Part shown: piece by piece, positions 16,099 to 23,156 of the stretch
How positions within the stretch are numbered: the first letter of the stretch is position 1
Layout of the letters: every line of letters starts with the position of its first letter
Assembly (NCBI RefSeq): GCF_000425665.1
Contig: NZ_KE384435.1
Span: 28,325 to 70,152 of the forward strand
Length of the DNA stretch: 41,828 nucleotides
Source: Gemella cuniculi DSM 15828
GTDB taxonomy: Bacteria > Bacillota > Bacilli > Staphylococcales > Gemellaceae
Reading direction: 5' to 3'
Notes under the pieces: generated by a model
What the model saw: only the letters and a program-made list of their open reading frames with translations
Told to the model about the DNA's origin: nothing
The model's database searches: none
Position numbers and translations under genes: made by a program

Positions 16099-16524
16099 TT
16101 ATTTAACAAAATCTTCCAAAATATTTAATGAATCTTTTAACTCTTTTAAAATTTTTTTCTTACGACGGCTAATATTCATAGCATAAGTATTTTCTTCTTC
16201 CGCCACTTGTCTAAGTGATTTGTTTTCGAAAAATAGAGCTAAGATAATTCTCTTATCTCTATCGCTAAGTTTATTAAGTGCGTTATGAATTTCACAGGTC
16301 AATACCTTTTCTTCATAGACTTTGTAAGGAGAAAGTCTACTATCCCTAATCAAATTAATAGCTTCGGTGTCCTCAGTGTCATGGCTAGAAATATGTATGA
16401 GTTGATTTTCTATATCTAAATGAACTAGATAATTAAATCGGTTATCGATACTTTTAACAGCTTTATATATATCTTCATCAACAAAGATTTTTTCATTTTT
16501 TACATATAAATATTTACGAATCAT
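16099..16524 (-). CDS. sigma-70 region 4-like DNA-binding protein
   Basis: A 141-residue protein. The N-terminal 80 residues have no recognisable motif. The C-terminal part (about 83-141) is a sigma region 4-like helix-turn-helix: ALNKLSDRDKRIILALFFEN, then KSLRQVAEEENTYAMNISRRKKKILKEL. No region 2 is seen, so it cannot be a complete sigma factor by itself. GGGAGG precedes the ATG. Similar proteins occur in mobile elements, and region-split sigma pairs occur (B. subtilis SigO-RsoA). Its partner may be the adjacent 172-residue protein, which is inference. Confidence 0.65.
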   Translation of the reverse strand: MIRKYLYVKNEKIFVDEDIYKAVKSIDNRFNYLVHLDIENQLIHISSHDTEDTEAINLIRDSRLSPYKVYEEKVLTCEIHNALNKLSDRDKRIILALFFENKSLRQVAEEENTYAMNISRRKKKILKELKDSLNILEDFVK

Positions 16525-16727
16525 TTTAAAACCTCCCTTAGTTACAAAGAAAAGTTTTTCAGCGGGGACTGCTAGGAGGCATAAAAGAAATTATATGCAA
16601 AATCACTAAAAAAAGCTAGGAAATAAATTCTATTTTATACTTAATAAAATATTGAGAATAGAGGATTTTTAATTTGTTGGAAAATTTTTATAATAACATT
16701 TATTTTAGATAAAAACTAAAAATTTGA

Positions 16728-16859
16728 AAAAATAAGAGAATATCATGCTATGTCAAAAAATTACATAAAAATAATGATTATCTTACTAAACAAATAGATA
16801 ATTATCAGGTTAGTGAACTAGAAGAGTATATAAATATACCAGAAGATACCACTAATTAA
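16728..16859 (+). pseudogene. possible short gene remnant
   Basis: An open stretch of 43 codons with no normal start codon or ribosome binding site, reading SCYVKKLHKNNDYLTKQIDN and ending ELEEYINIPEDTTN before TAA. Composition is protein-like, with acidic and polar residues. It lies in the 394-base gap between the divergent sigma-like gene and the next membrane protein gene. It may be the tail of a lost gene. Confidence 0.25.
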
Positions 16860-16918
16860 TATAAAAACAATGATATTTATGATATAATTAATATAATTTA
16901 AGTGGGAGGAGGATACCA

Positions 16919-17539
16919 ATGAGAGAATTTAACAGAACAGTAGAAAAAGTGTTAGCATGGATTGCTAATATCTTCTTAATTATTATAACATCCGCAGTTA
17001 GTTATATTGCTTTTTCAGGCAAGCTAGGAGTGATTTCTAAAGATCCAGAATTTTTACGAAGAGTGAATGCAGCCATTTTGGAAAATGGTCAAGCAGGAGT
17101 TGTCAATGTCCAAGATGTAACTAGAGTGTTAGAAGTAGGATTCAGAGGTTACGCAATTTTTTATATCGTGTTTATGATAATGGCGTTAATTGCTAGCTTT
17201 ACTATGAAGTCAAGAATAGTTTCAGGAGTAATGTTTTTGATAGTAGCAATAGCGGTAGGTGTTACATCGATAGGGATATTTGTACCAATTTATCTTTTAC
17301 ATTTTATCGTGGCGATAATGTTATTCGTTAGAAAAGAGCCAGTAACAATGGATGAAAATCCATATAGTAATGGTGGATATAATAGTACGAATGGAGGTTA
17401 TAACCAAAATTCTTATGGGCAAGCTCAAAATCAAGAATTAAATTCTTATAACCAAAATGTTAACGGAACAAATTATCAAACGAATAACACAGAATCTAAA
17501 AAAGATGAACCAAGTATAGATAAAATAGAGTATCTATAG
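16919..17539 (+). CDS. small membrane protein, DUF4064-like, with Asn/Gly/Tyr-rich tail
   Basis: A 206-residue protein with four probable membrane helices (about 10-30, 75-95, 98-115 and 120-138) separated by one extracytoplasmic-like loop, followed by a 65-residue low-complexity tail rich in Asn, Gly, Tyr and Gln (repeats of YNSTNGGYNQNSYG). The tail ends in a charged SKKDEPSIDKIEYL. The layout resembles Firmicute DUF4064 proteins, but the match is from memory and moderate. GGGAGGAGG lies directly upstream; TATAAT at 16883-16888 is a candidate -10. The function is unknown. Confidence 0.7.
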   Translation: MREFNRTVEKVLAWIANIFLIIITSAVSYIAFSGKLGVISKDPEFLRRVNAAILENGQAGVVNVQDVTRVLEVGFRGYAIFYIVFMIMALIASFTMKSRIVSGVMFLIVAIAVGVTSIGIFVPIYLLHFIVAIMLFVRKEPVTMDENPYSNGGYNSTNGGYNQNSYGQAQNQELNSYNQNVNGTNYQTNNTESKKDEPSIDKIEYL

Positions 17540-17544
17540 GTTTA

Positions 17545-17627
17545 TAAAAAAAGATGAGATTAGTAATTTTTAAGTTTAAAACTTCAATAATTTTAAACAA
17601 AACTAGATTACTTCTCATCTTTTTATA
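17545..17627. terminator. bidirectional terminator between the membrane protein gene and ribU
   Basis: AAAAAAGATGAGA plus AGTAAT on the left pair with ATTACT plus CTCATCTTTTT on the right, giving a long stem with U tracts on both strands between convergent genes. Confidence 0.85.
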
Positions 17628-17655
17628 TTATTTAACTATATTCTCTTTTTTGATT

Positions 17656-18216
17656 TTATGAAAAACGTAATTTAATACTTGCTGGAATACCTTTGTAAAT
17701 TTTTAGAGTTACAAAGAATAAAAATGTTACAAGAGTACCTTTTATCAAGTTAAACGGAATAATTCCAACGCTGATAATAGTTTTTATATTTTGTACAATA
17801 TCTGATAAATTCATAATATATCCATAAGCAGGAAGAAGTACAAAATAATTAAGTAACGACATAAAAATAGTCATAGTTACCGTAGCGATAATACCACCTA
17901 GTATAATTTTTATAGGGCTTTTTTTGTAAAATAGAACTATTATACTAATAAAGATAAACTCAACAACAATATTGGCGATAGTTCCTGTAGGCTCATGAGA
18001 AATTAATACAAAATGTAGAAAGTTTTTTAAAATAGAAACTAACAACGCATTTTTATAATTCATAATGAGTAAAGCCATAAACAATGGAATAAACGTAAAA
18101 TCAAATTTTAGAAATGGTGGCAAAAATGGCACAGCAAAACTAAAAAAAGATAGAAGTAGAGCAATAACTGAAAGCATTCCACTTAGTACAAGTGAATGAA
18201 TATTTTTTTTATACAT
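17656..18216 (-). CDS. ribU: riboflavin ECF transporter S component
   Basis: RibU is the substrate-binding membrane subunit that pairs with the shared ECF energizing module to import riboflavin. The 186-residue protein has about six membrane helices. The N-terminal segment FFSFAVPFLPPFLKFDFTFIP is characteristic of RibU, as is the second-half KGTLVTFLFFVTLKIYKGI. The start was set at the ATG at 18216 behind AGAGG; an upstream in-frame ATG at 18270 gives a non-conserved extension. An FMN riboswitch lies about 240 bases upstream in the same transcript, which independently supports the function and indicates repression by FMN. Confidence 0.92.
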   Translation of the reverse strand: MYKKNIHSLVLSGMLSVIALLLSFFSFAVPFLPPFLKFDFTFIPLFMALLIMNYKNALLVSILKNFLHFVLISHEPTGTIANIVVEFIFISIIVLFYKKSPIKIILGGIIATVTMTIFMSLLNYFVLLPAYGYIMNLSDIVQNIKTIISVGIIPFNLIKGTLVTFLFFVTLKIYKGIPASIKLRFS

Positions 18217-18399
18217 ATTAAACCTCTTTCTATCTTCATAGGCAAAAAAATAACCGCATCTTTCGTTCATAATTAAAATAACTAAAAGTGGATAAAAATA
18301 TCCAATTTGTTGTTTCTAACTTAGAACATAAAAAGCGGGACTAAAGGTAAGGTAGTATTCTGTTTTGAAAATAATAAAATTGACTTTTAAAAGTCTACA

Positions 18400-18454
18400 C
18401 CTAACAAAAGGTACGAAAAAGAGAATACTCAAATTCCCAACAGAGTACGTACCT
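18400..18454 (-). terminator. putative expression-platform terminator of the FMN riboswitch
   Basis: Directly after the aptamer on the minus strand, AGGTACG (18454-18448) pairs with CGTACCT (18415-18409), with an inner TACTC/GAGTA pairing, followed by UUUUGUU. This is where a ligand-controlled terminator is expected. Confidence 0.6.
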
Positions 18455-18455
18455 A

Positions 18456-18562
18456 TATCTTCTACCATCCAGACTGTACTGTCGGTTTTGGAATTGCACC
18501 AAATCAGCTTACGCTCGCGGACTATAACCGCCGGTCGGGAATTTCACCCTGCCCCGAAGATA
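18456..18562 (-). ncRNA. FMN riboswitch (RFN element)
   Basis: On the minus strand the conserved RFN core is present. The P1 stem TATCTTC/GAAGATA closes the element. Near the 5' side are CGGGGCAGGGTGAAATTCCC, GACCGGCGG and AGTCCGCGAGC. Near the 3' side are GCAATTCC, GACAGTACAGTCTGGATGG and the closing strand. It controls ribU; FMN binding normally switches transcription or translation off. Confidence 0.96.
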
Positions 18563-18580
18563 ATTAAATTTTATAATTCC

Positions 18581-18609
18581 ATTATAAACCCAAAAGAAAG
18601 AGTTGTAAA
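18581..18609 (-). promoter_or_regulatory. promoter of the riboswitch-ribU transcript
   Basis: On the minus strand TTTACA (18609-18604), a 17-base spacer and TATAAT (18586-18581), ending about 20 bases before the riboswitch begins. Confidence 0.85.
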
Positions 18610-18720
18610 TAAAAAAGATTTGTAACTTACTTTTAGATCAAAAATAAGTCATAAGAAAACCTACAGCTTTTGACCTCAGCGAATGTTTGTCTTTATGCTA
18701 CAATAGTTTTATCGAAATTA

Positions 18721-18760
18721 AAAAAGAACTAGAAATTCTGACTTTGAATTTCTAGTTCTA
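18721..18760 (-). terminator. terminator of dps
   Basis: AGAACTAGAAATT (18726-18738) and AATTTCTAGTTCT (18748-18760) form a perfect 13-bp stem. On the minus strand it is followed by a T run, 22 bases after the dps stop. Confidence 0.85.
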
Positions 18761-18782
18761 AATTTATATTTTAGAATAACTT

Positions 18783-19214
18783 TTATGCAAGGTATGCTTT
18801 TAACATCCAAACGTTTTTTTCTAATTGAATTTTAACGCCAAGAGCGAAGTCAGATGTTCCTTGATCACCTTGTTCTTCAGAAACTTCCATAAGTTTAGAA
18901 AGATCATTAATTAAAAGTTCAAAATCATGGAAAACGCCTGCCACCATTTCTGATGTTGTTTCTTTTTCAGTAGCTTCTTTAATGGTAGCCAACTCTAAAA
19001 CTCCCTTTAATGTAGAAACTGGACGACCGCCGATAGCTAATAATCTTTCAGCTGCTTCATCAAGAGTTTCAGTAGTGTAGTTGTAATAATTTTCAAATAC
19101 TTCATGCAAAGTGTAGAAAGAACTTCCTTTTACATACCAGTGAAAACTGTGTAATTTTGTATAAAGAACTGTCAAATTTGCAACAAGTTTATTTAATTCT
19201 GTTTTATGTGTCAT
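18783..19214 (-). CDS. dps: Dps-family ferritin-like DNA/iron protection protein
   Basis: Dps forms a 12-subunit shell that oxidises and stores iron and protects against peroxide. The 143-residue protein is slightly shorter than many family members. The ferroxidase ligands are present with canonical spacing: His25 (SFHWYVKG), His37, Asp52 and Glu56 (DEAAERLLAIGGRP). AAGGAGG precedes the ATG. It has its own extended -10 promoter, an upstream Fur-family-like box and a strong terminator, so it is a single-gene unit likely induced by peroxide or iron status. The short N-terminus lacks a Lys-rich DNA-binding extension, which suggests iron/peroxide protection more than DNA binding. Confidence 0.94.
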   Translation of the reverse strand: MTHKTELNKLVANLTVLYTKLHSFHWYVKGSSFYTLHEVFENYYNYTTETLDEAAERLLAIGGRPVSTLKGVLELATIKEATEKETTSEMVAGVFHDFELLINDLSKLMEVSEEQGDQGTSDFALGVKIQLEKNVWMLKAYLA

Positions 19215-19247
19215 TTTAATTTTTCCTCCTTTATTATCTATAAATAA

Positions 19248-19276
19248 ATTATAGCACCCAAAATAATCGAAGTAAA
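19248..19276 (-). promoter_or_regulatory. dps promoter
   Basis: On the minus strand TTTACT (19276-19271), a 17-base spacer and TATAAT (19253-19248), with an extended TGC before the -10 box. Confidence 0.8.
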
Positions 19277-19299
19277 GAAAGTGTACTTTTGGGAACGAA

Positions 19300-19314
19300 T
19301 GAGAATTGTTATCG
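19300..19314. promoter_or_regulatory. candidate Fur/PerR-family box upstream of dps
   Basis: TGAGAATTGTTATCG is a 7-1-7 inverted repeat matching 11 of 14 half-site positions of the Fur-family consensus TGATAAT-N-ATTATCA. It sits about 25 bases upstream of the dps -35 box. dps is a classic PerR/Fur target in Firmicutes. Which regulator binds is not shown. Confidence 0.45.
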
Positions 19315-19444
19315 CACTCTTAATGCTGTAGTATAAGCATTTTTCTAAAATAATAAGTTAGATGCTTTTGTCTGTTCCTCAAAACTCCATTAGTTGAAAT
19401 AATAAAACAAAATTGATAGAATAAAAATGAAAAGAGGATTTAGT

Positions 19445-19696
19445 ATGGCAAAAATTTGTATATTTTTAATTAATCTTTACAGAAAGTACATATCACCCAA
19501 CACTAAACCACGCTGTAGATTTTCTCCGACATGTTCGAATTATGCGATTGAGAGTTATCAGAAATTTGGTTTTTTCTTGGGGACTTACCTAACTGTAAAA
19601 AGAATTTTTAAATGTCATCCTTTCTATAAAGGAGAATACTTTGATAATGTTCCATTATTTAAAGAAGACATATTTAAATTTAGAAAAAAGAAATAA
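19445..19696 (+). CDS. yidD: membrane protein insertion efficiency factor YidD
   Basis: An 83-residue small basic protein of the YidD family, which aids YidC-dependent membrane protein insertion at the inner face of the membrane. Signature segments are YRKYISP near residue 11, CRFSPTCSNYAIESYQKFG (three conserved Cys together with the later KCHPF), and FKCHPFYKGEYFDNVP. The ATG at 19445 is favoured by AGAGGA upstream; an in-frame ATG at 19427 would add six residues. The gene stands alone. Confidence 0.93.
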   Translation: MAKICIFLINLYRKYISPNTKPRCRFSPTCSNYAIESYQKFGFFLGTYLTVKRIFKCHPFYKGEYFDNVPLFKEDIFKFRKKK

Positions 19697-19716
19697 AAAT
19701 TAGTGAATCAAATTAG

Positions 19717-19857
19717 TTGAGTATATTTATAGATGTTAATTATAAAATTGCAAAGGCATTAGTTGAATCTTGTATTTTTGCTTGTGGCTATCAAAAAGAA
19801 AGGCTATTAGTTCCCAATTATTATTGGTTTGCGATGAATATCAATAACATAGCTTAA
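19717..19857 (+). pseudogene. possible short gene remnant after yidD
   Basis: A 46-codon open stretch from a TTG reads IDVNYKIAKALVESCIFACG, then YQKERLLVPNYYWFAMNINN, to TAA at 19855-19857. There is no ribosome binding site. The composition is protein-like but the family is not recognised; it could be a relic. Confidence 0.25.
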
Positions 19858-19965
19858 ATAAGCTGATTCCGATATACTATCTTATAATTTTACTAGCTTT
19901 CAACCTAGAATTATATTAGAATAATGCAAAATAAATGACTAAATATTTCGCAAAGAAAATGCAGA

Positions 19966-20005
19966 TCCAGCTGATTGTAAAATCAGTTGGGTTTTATATT
20001 TTTTA
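19966..20005 (+). terminator. terminator downstream of yidD
   Basis: CCAGCTGATT and AATCAGTTGG arms with a GTAA loop, followed by GTTTTATATTTTTT. About 270 bases after the yidD stop, so the transcript either runs through the remnant or comes from another start. Confidence 0.7.
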
Positions 20006-20036
20006 AAAACTAAATTGAAGTAATCTGATAGAAAAT

Positions 20037-20072
20037 AAAAGCTGGTAGAGTAAGAAACTCTAACCAGCTTTT
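20037..20072. terminator. strong hairpin, probably terminator for the rhodanese gene
   Basis: AAAAGCTGGTAGAG and CTCTAACCAGCTTTT arms with a single bulge enclose a 7-base loop, with A and T runs at either end. It lies 180 bases beyond the minus-strand rhodanese gene and may act in both directions. A smaller dyad TGAGG/CCTCA near 20205-20219 is closer to that gene. Confidence 0.6.
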
Positions 20073-20251
20073 GGGCGAAATTGTAAATTGGATAAAAATA
20101 TAGAAAATAGAATTGAGTTTCGCCGAGGTGATTAAACATAATTAAGTAGCCCAGCGACAATAACTATTCTACTAAAAACCCTATGTAATATTAAAAAGTA
20201 TTTGTGAGGTAACTCCTCATTTATTATCCACAAATTCTAAACTGTAAAGTG

Positions 20252-20770
20252 TTATTTATCAATGCTGTTTCCTGCATCTAACCATGCGGCAATTCCGCCC
20301 GGGAATCTATAAACATTATTGTACCCAGCTTCTTTTGCTAGAACGGCACCAACATGACTTCGCTCACAAGCGACGAATCCACAGTAAATAACAATTTTTT
20401 TATCTTTATTATCTCCTAAAAGTTTTAAGAATGCCTCTTTTTCTTCAGGTTTTAAATCTTTCATTTCTTTTGGTAATCCAGCATTCACTGCACCTTTTAT
20501 TTTTGTACTAGCAAAACGATCTGCGGGAATAGTGTTGATAAGAATCATATCCTCATTACTATCAATAGATTTTTTAAGTTCTTCTGCACCGATTAGTTTA
20601 TAATTCCCCTCGTTTGTAGATTTAACCAACTTAATAGCTGCTTTTTCAACATTATTTTCTTTCCCGTCTTTAGCAGAACGATTAAGTCCATCTCCCTTGC
20701 TACATCCAGCTAATGAAGCCGAAAGTAAAATACTTGATAAAACAAGTGTAATTTTTTTTATCTTTTTCAT
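20252..20770 (-). CDS. rhodanese-domain lipoprotein
   Basis: A 172-residue exported lipoprotein with an N-terminal signal peptide and lipobox LAGC (Cys23), and a rhodanese domain at about 55-168. The active-site loop is YCGFVACERS with Cys130 as the likely nucleophile and a second Cys135. The C-terminal NVYRFPGGIAAW is typical. It should act outside the membrane in sulfur or persulfide chemistry; the physiological substrate is unknown. AGGAGG precedes the ATG. The paired Cys in the loop differs from the single-Cys CxxxxR loop of most rhodaneses but is seen in this YCGF subgroup. Confidence 0.88.
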   Translation of the reverse strand: MKKIKKITLVLSSILLSASLAGCSKGDGLNRSAKDGKENNVEKAAIKLVKSTNEGNYKLIGAEELKKSIDSNEDMILINTIPADRFASTKIKGAVNAGLPKEMKDLKPEEKEAFLKLLGDNKDKKIVIYCGFVACERSHVGAVLAKEAGYNNVYRFPGGIAAWLDAGNSIDK

Positions 20771-21518
20771 ATATAATTCCTCCTGGATTTTTTACAATTT
20801 AATTATAACATAATAAATAATAAAAATAAATAATATAGTACAAAAAAATATTTTAAAATAAGTTTATACAAATTTAGATTCAGGTTTAATAGAAAATTGT
20901 AACTATAAAGATTTTATGTAACTATAAAGGAAAATTATAAAATTAAACATATAAAAAAACTAAAAAAATATTTTAATTTAATAAATAAAAAAATGCTTGT
21001 AGTTTATGAGTTTTTTGCTATTGATTTTATAACAAAATAAACTGAAAACATCTAGAGAATAAAAAATATTTTTAGGGGAAAAATGGTACATGTGGGAGAA
21101 ATTAAATTTAAAATACTACAACTAAAGTTTAAAAATAAAGTATAAAAAGATAAATAGTATATAACTAGAGAAACGGCTATCTTTAAGGTGGATATTTCAA
21201 ACCTTTGAGAAGTGAGGTTTATATAATAGAATTTAACATACTCAATTAGATATTTTGAATTTGTAAGTAACTTGAATAAGAAATAATATCTTAAAATATG
21301 AAGTTATTATTTTAGAATTTTGAAGAGTTAGAAAAATAAAGTATATTTTAATCAAAATGTACTTTAAAATAGTTGAAAAAAATTGAAGAAAGATATATTA
21401 TAAAGATTAACTAAAAATAACACTAATTAGCGATAGTAAAAGTCTCCAAACACTTTATGATATAACATAAAAAATGGAGATTAAAAATATAAAATCTGTG
21501 TAAAGGAGGAATAATTTT
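20771..21518. other. gene-free stretch
   Basis: About 750 bases of extremely A+T-rich sequence without a convincing gene. It has a short direct repeat, GTAACTATAAAG, near 20898 and 20920. A 20-codon mini-ORF behind AGGGGA begins at 21083 (MVHVGEIKFKILQLKFKNKV); I do not claim it as a gene. No clear promoter or RNA structure is seen. Confidence 0.5.
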
Positions 21519-21884
21519 ATGAAGAAGAGAATTATAGGTGCCATAACTTTAGTTGCTGCAATTGGAGGGGTAATTTATATGAAGAACAATCCGAAGTATA
21601 AAGAAATAGTCCAACTCGTAAAAAACGCAGATGCACGCGGTTTTTATGAAAAATTTATCTTAGAAAAAGATAAGTTTGCATTTACGGCAAAGGCGAAGAT
21701 AAAAGATTATAAAATAGATTATGAAAGTATAAAAACTGTTGGGGAGAAAGTTTTTGCTAGATTAATTGTCAACAATGATGAAAAATTAAATATAGATACT
21801 TTAATGGAAAATGACAAAGATCAGAAAATCGAAGAGGTTAAACATTCCAAAGAATTGGACGACTTACTAGAAGAAAAAAACTAA
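21519..21884 (+). CDS. small membrane-anchored or secreted protein of unknown function
   Basis: A 121-residue protein with a basic start and one short hydrophobic segment (RIIGAITLVAAIGGVIYM, about 4-21), then a soluble charged body containing KIKDYKIDYESIKTVGEKVF and an acidic C-terminus LDDLLEEKN. AAAGGAGG precedes the ATG at good spacing and a perfect terminator follows, so it is expressed as a single gene. The hydrophobic segment could be a signal anchor. No family is recognised. Confidence 0.75.
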   Translation: MKKRIIGAITLVAAIGGVIYMKNNPKYKEIVQLVKNADARGFYEKFILEKDKFAFTAKAKIKDYKIDYESIKTVGEKVFARLIVNNDEKLNIDTLMENDKDQKIEEVKHSKELDDLLEEKN

Positions 21885-21954
21885 AGGTTTAATATTTTTT
21901 ACTAAGTTCTTAGTCATTTTCGAAGTAAAAACTGACTTCAATATAAAAATAGAC

Positions 21955-21996
21955 AACACTAGATTGAATTGAGTGTCATCTAGTGTTTTTATTTTT
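21955..21996 (+). terminator. terminator after the 121-residue protein gene
   Basis: AACACTAGAT (21955-21964) and ATCTAGTGTT (21978-21987) form a perfect 10-bp stem followed by TTTATTTTTT. From there to the promoter at 22216 nothing else is seen. Confidence 0.85.
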
Positions 21997-22215
21997 TGCA
22001 TTAGAAACGATCTTTTTGGTAATTTAATTTTACTAAATGAGAGATATACATACTGCTTTAATGTAGATGAGTTATTATAGAGATTAGACGTATAGAAGAA
22101 AAAATTTATTTTACACTTTGGAGATAAAAATAATCTTCATTATGAATAAAAATTTAGGTGAAAATGTTTTTATAACGAAATTTTGTTCAAATAATGAAAA
22201 AATTTATTATTATCT

Positions 22216-22244
22216 TTGATTATAAAGTGTTTTTAGTGTATAAT
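22216..22244 (+). promoter_or_regulatory. promoter of the lipid kinase-capsule operon
   Basis: TTGATT (22216-22221), a 17-base spacer and TATAAT (22239-22244), 32 bases before the lipid kinase ATG. No separate promoter is seen in the 25 bases before cpsA, so this one probably drives the capsule genes too. Confidence 0.7.
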
Positions 22245-22276
22245 TGTATAGATAAAGTATTTTTAAGGTTGATGAG

Positions 22277-23131
22277 ATGATTGAAATAATAGTGAATTCA
22301 AATAATAAAAATTCTGTAAAAAAATTGAAAGAATTAGAACAAGCGTTAAAGGAAAAAGATATAAAGTACGAAGTCCTGCAAACAACCGGTACTGTCAATG
22401 CGACAAGATTGATGGACGAAGTTTCTTCCGATGAGATAATTGTAATTGGAGGAGATGGAACTATGAATGAGGTTATTAATAACTATCATGGAGAGAAGAT
22501 TTTATACATAGCACGTGGTTCTGGAAATGATTTAGGTAGATCATTAAATCTTAAAAAAAATACTTCGGAAATAATAGAATTGATCAATTCGCAAGGCAAT
22601 ACAGAGGAATATGATGCAGCATGTGTTAACGATAGAAAATTCTGCACGGGATTGGATATCGGATTTAATGCTGACATAATAGAACGTGTAAAAAAAACAA
22701 AACTAAAGAAATACTTTAGAAAAAATATTTACTTGCTTTGCGGACTTGCAAGCATTTTTAATTTGAAAAAGTATTATGCAAAAATAGAATATGATAATAA
22801 AGTATTAGAAAGTAGAAAGTTATACTTGTTAAATGTTATGGTTCAACCATATGAAGGTGGCGGTGTTAAGTTTTCTAATACTGCAAGTGGAAAAGATGGT
22901 TTGCTTCATATTATGGTAATGGAGGAAATGGGTTTTTTTAAGTTTGTTTATAACTATTTATGTCTACTTCTAAAAAAGCATAATAAATTAAAAGGTGTTA
23001 AATTTATTACGACAAATAAATTATCCGTAACTACCAACCAAAAATACTATCAAATAGATGGTGAGTTAGTAGATTATAAAGATAAATTAGAAATAAAATG
23101 TTTAGAAAAATTTTATAAAATAAAAAGATAA
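22277..23131 (+). CDS. diacylglycerol kinase-family lipid kinase
   Basis: A 284-residue DAGK-catalytic-fold protein (YegS/DgkB superfamily). It has the nucleotide-binding GGDGTMNEV near residue 60 and RGSGNDLGRSL near 80, both with conserved Gly/Asp residues; the C-terminal beta-sandwich half carries the conserved YEGGGVKFSNTA and DGLLHIMV. It phosphorylates a lipid, most likely diacylglycerol, at the membrane. It lies 25 bases before cpsA and after the promoter, so it is co-transcribed with the capsule genes. A role in recycling the diacylglycerol formed by surface-polymer synthesis would fit, but the specificity is inferred. Confidence 0.88.
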   Translation: MIEIIVNSNNKNSVKKLKELEQALKEKDIKYEVLQTTGTVNATRLMDEVSSDEIIVIGGDGTMNEVINNYHGEKILYIARGSGNDLGRSLNLKKNTSEIIELINSQGNTEEYDAACVNDRKFCTGLDIGFNADIIERVKKTKLKKYFRKNIYLLCGLASIFNLKKYYAKIEYDNKVLESRKLYLLNVMVQPYEGGGVKFSNTASGKDGLLHIMVMEEMGFFKFVYNYLCLLLKKHNKLKGVKFITTNKLSVTTNQKYYQIDGELVDYKDKLEIKCLEKFYKIKR

Positions 23132-23156
23132 TATTAATAAAGAAAGAGATGAGGTA

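Noticed and set aside
18365-18625. Open frame of 86 codons on the plus strand.
   Set aside because: It lies across the FMN riboswitch read on the wrong strand; its sequence is explained by the RNA element.
19939-20160. Minus-strand open frame of 73 codons.
   Set aside because: It runs through two strong hairpins and has no ribosome binding site.
8919-21080. The 12-mer TTTTTAGGGGAA occurs at 8919-8930 (minus strand) and 21069-21080 (plus strand), suggesting a shared promoter element.
   Set aside because: Only two copies, found post hoc, without a second conserved box at fixed distance; the second has no gene within 400 bases.
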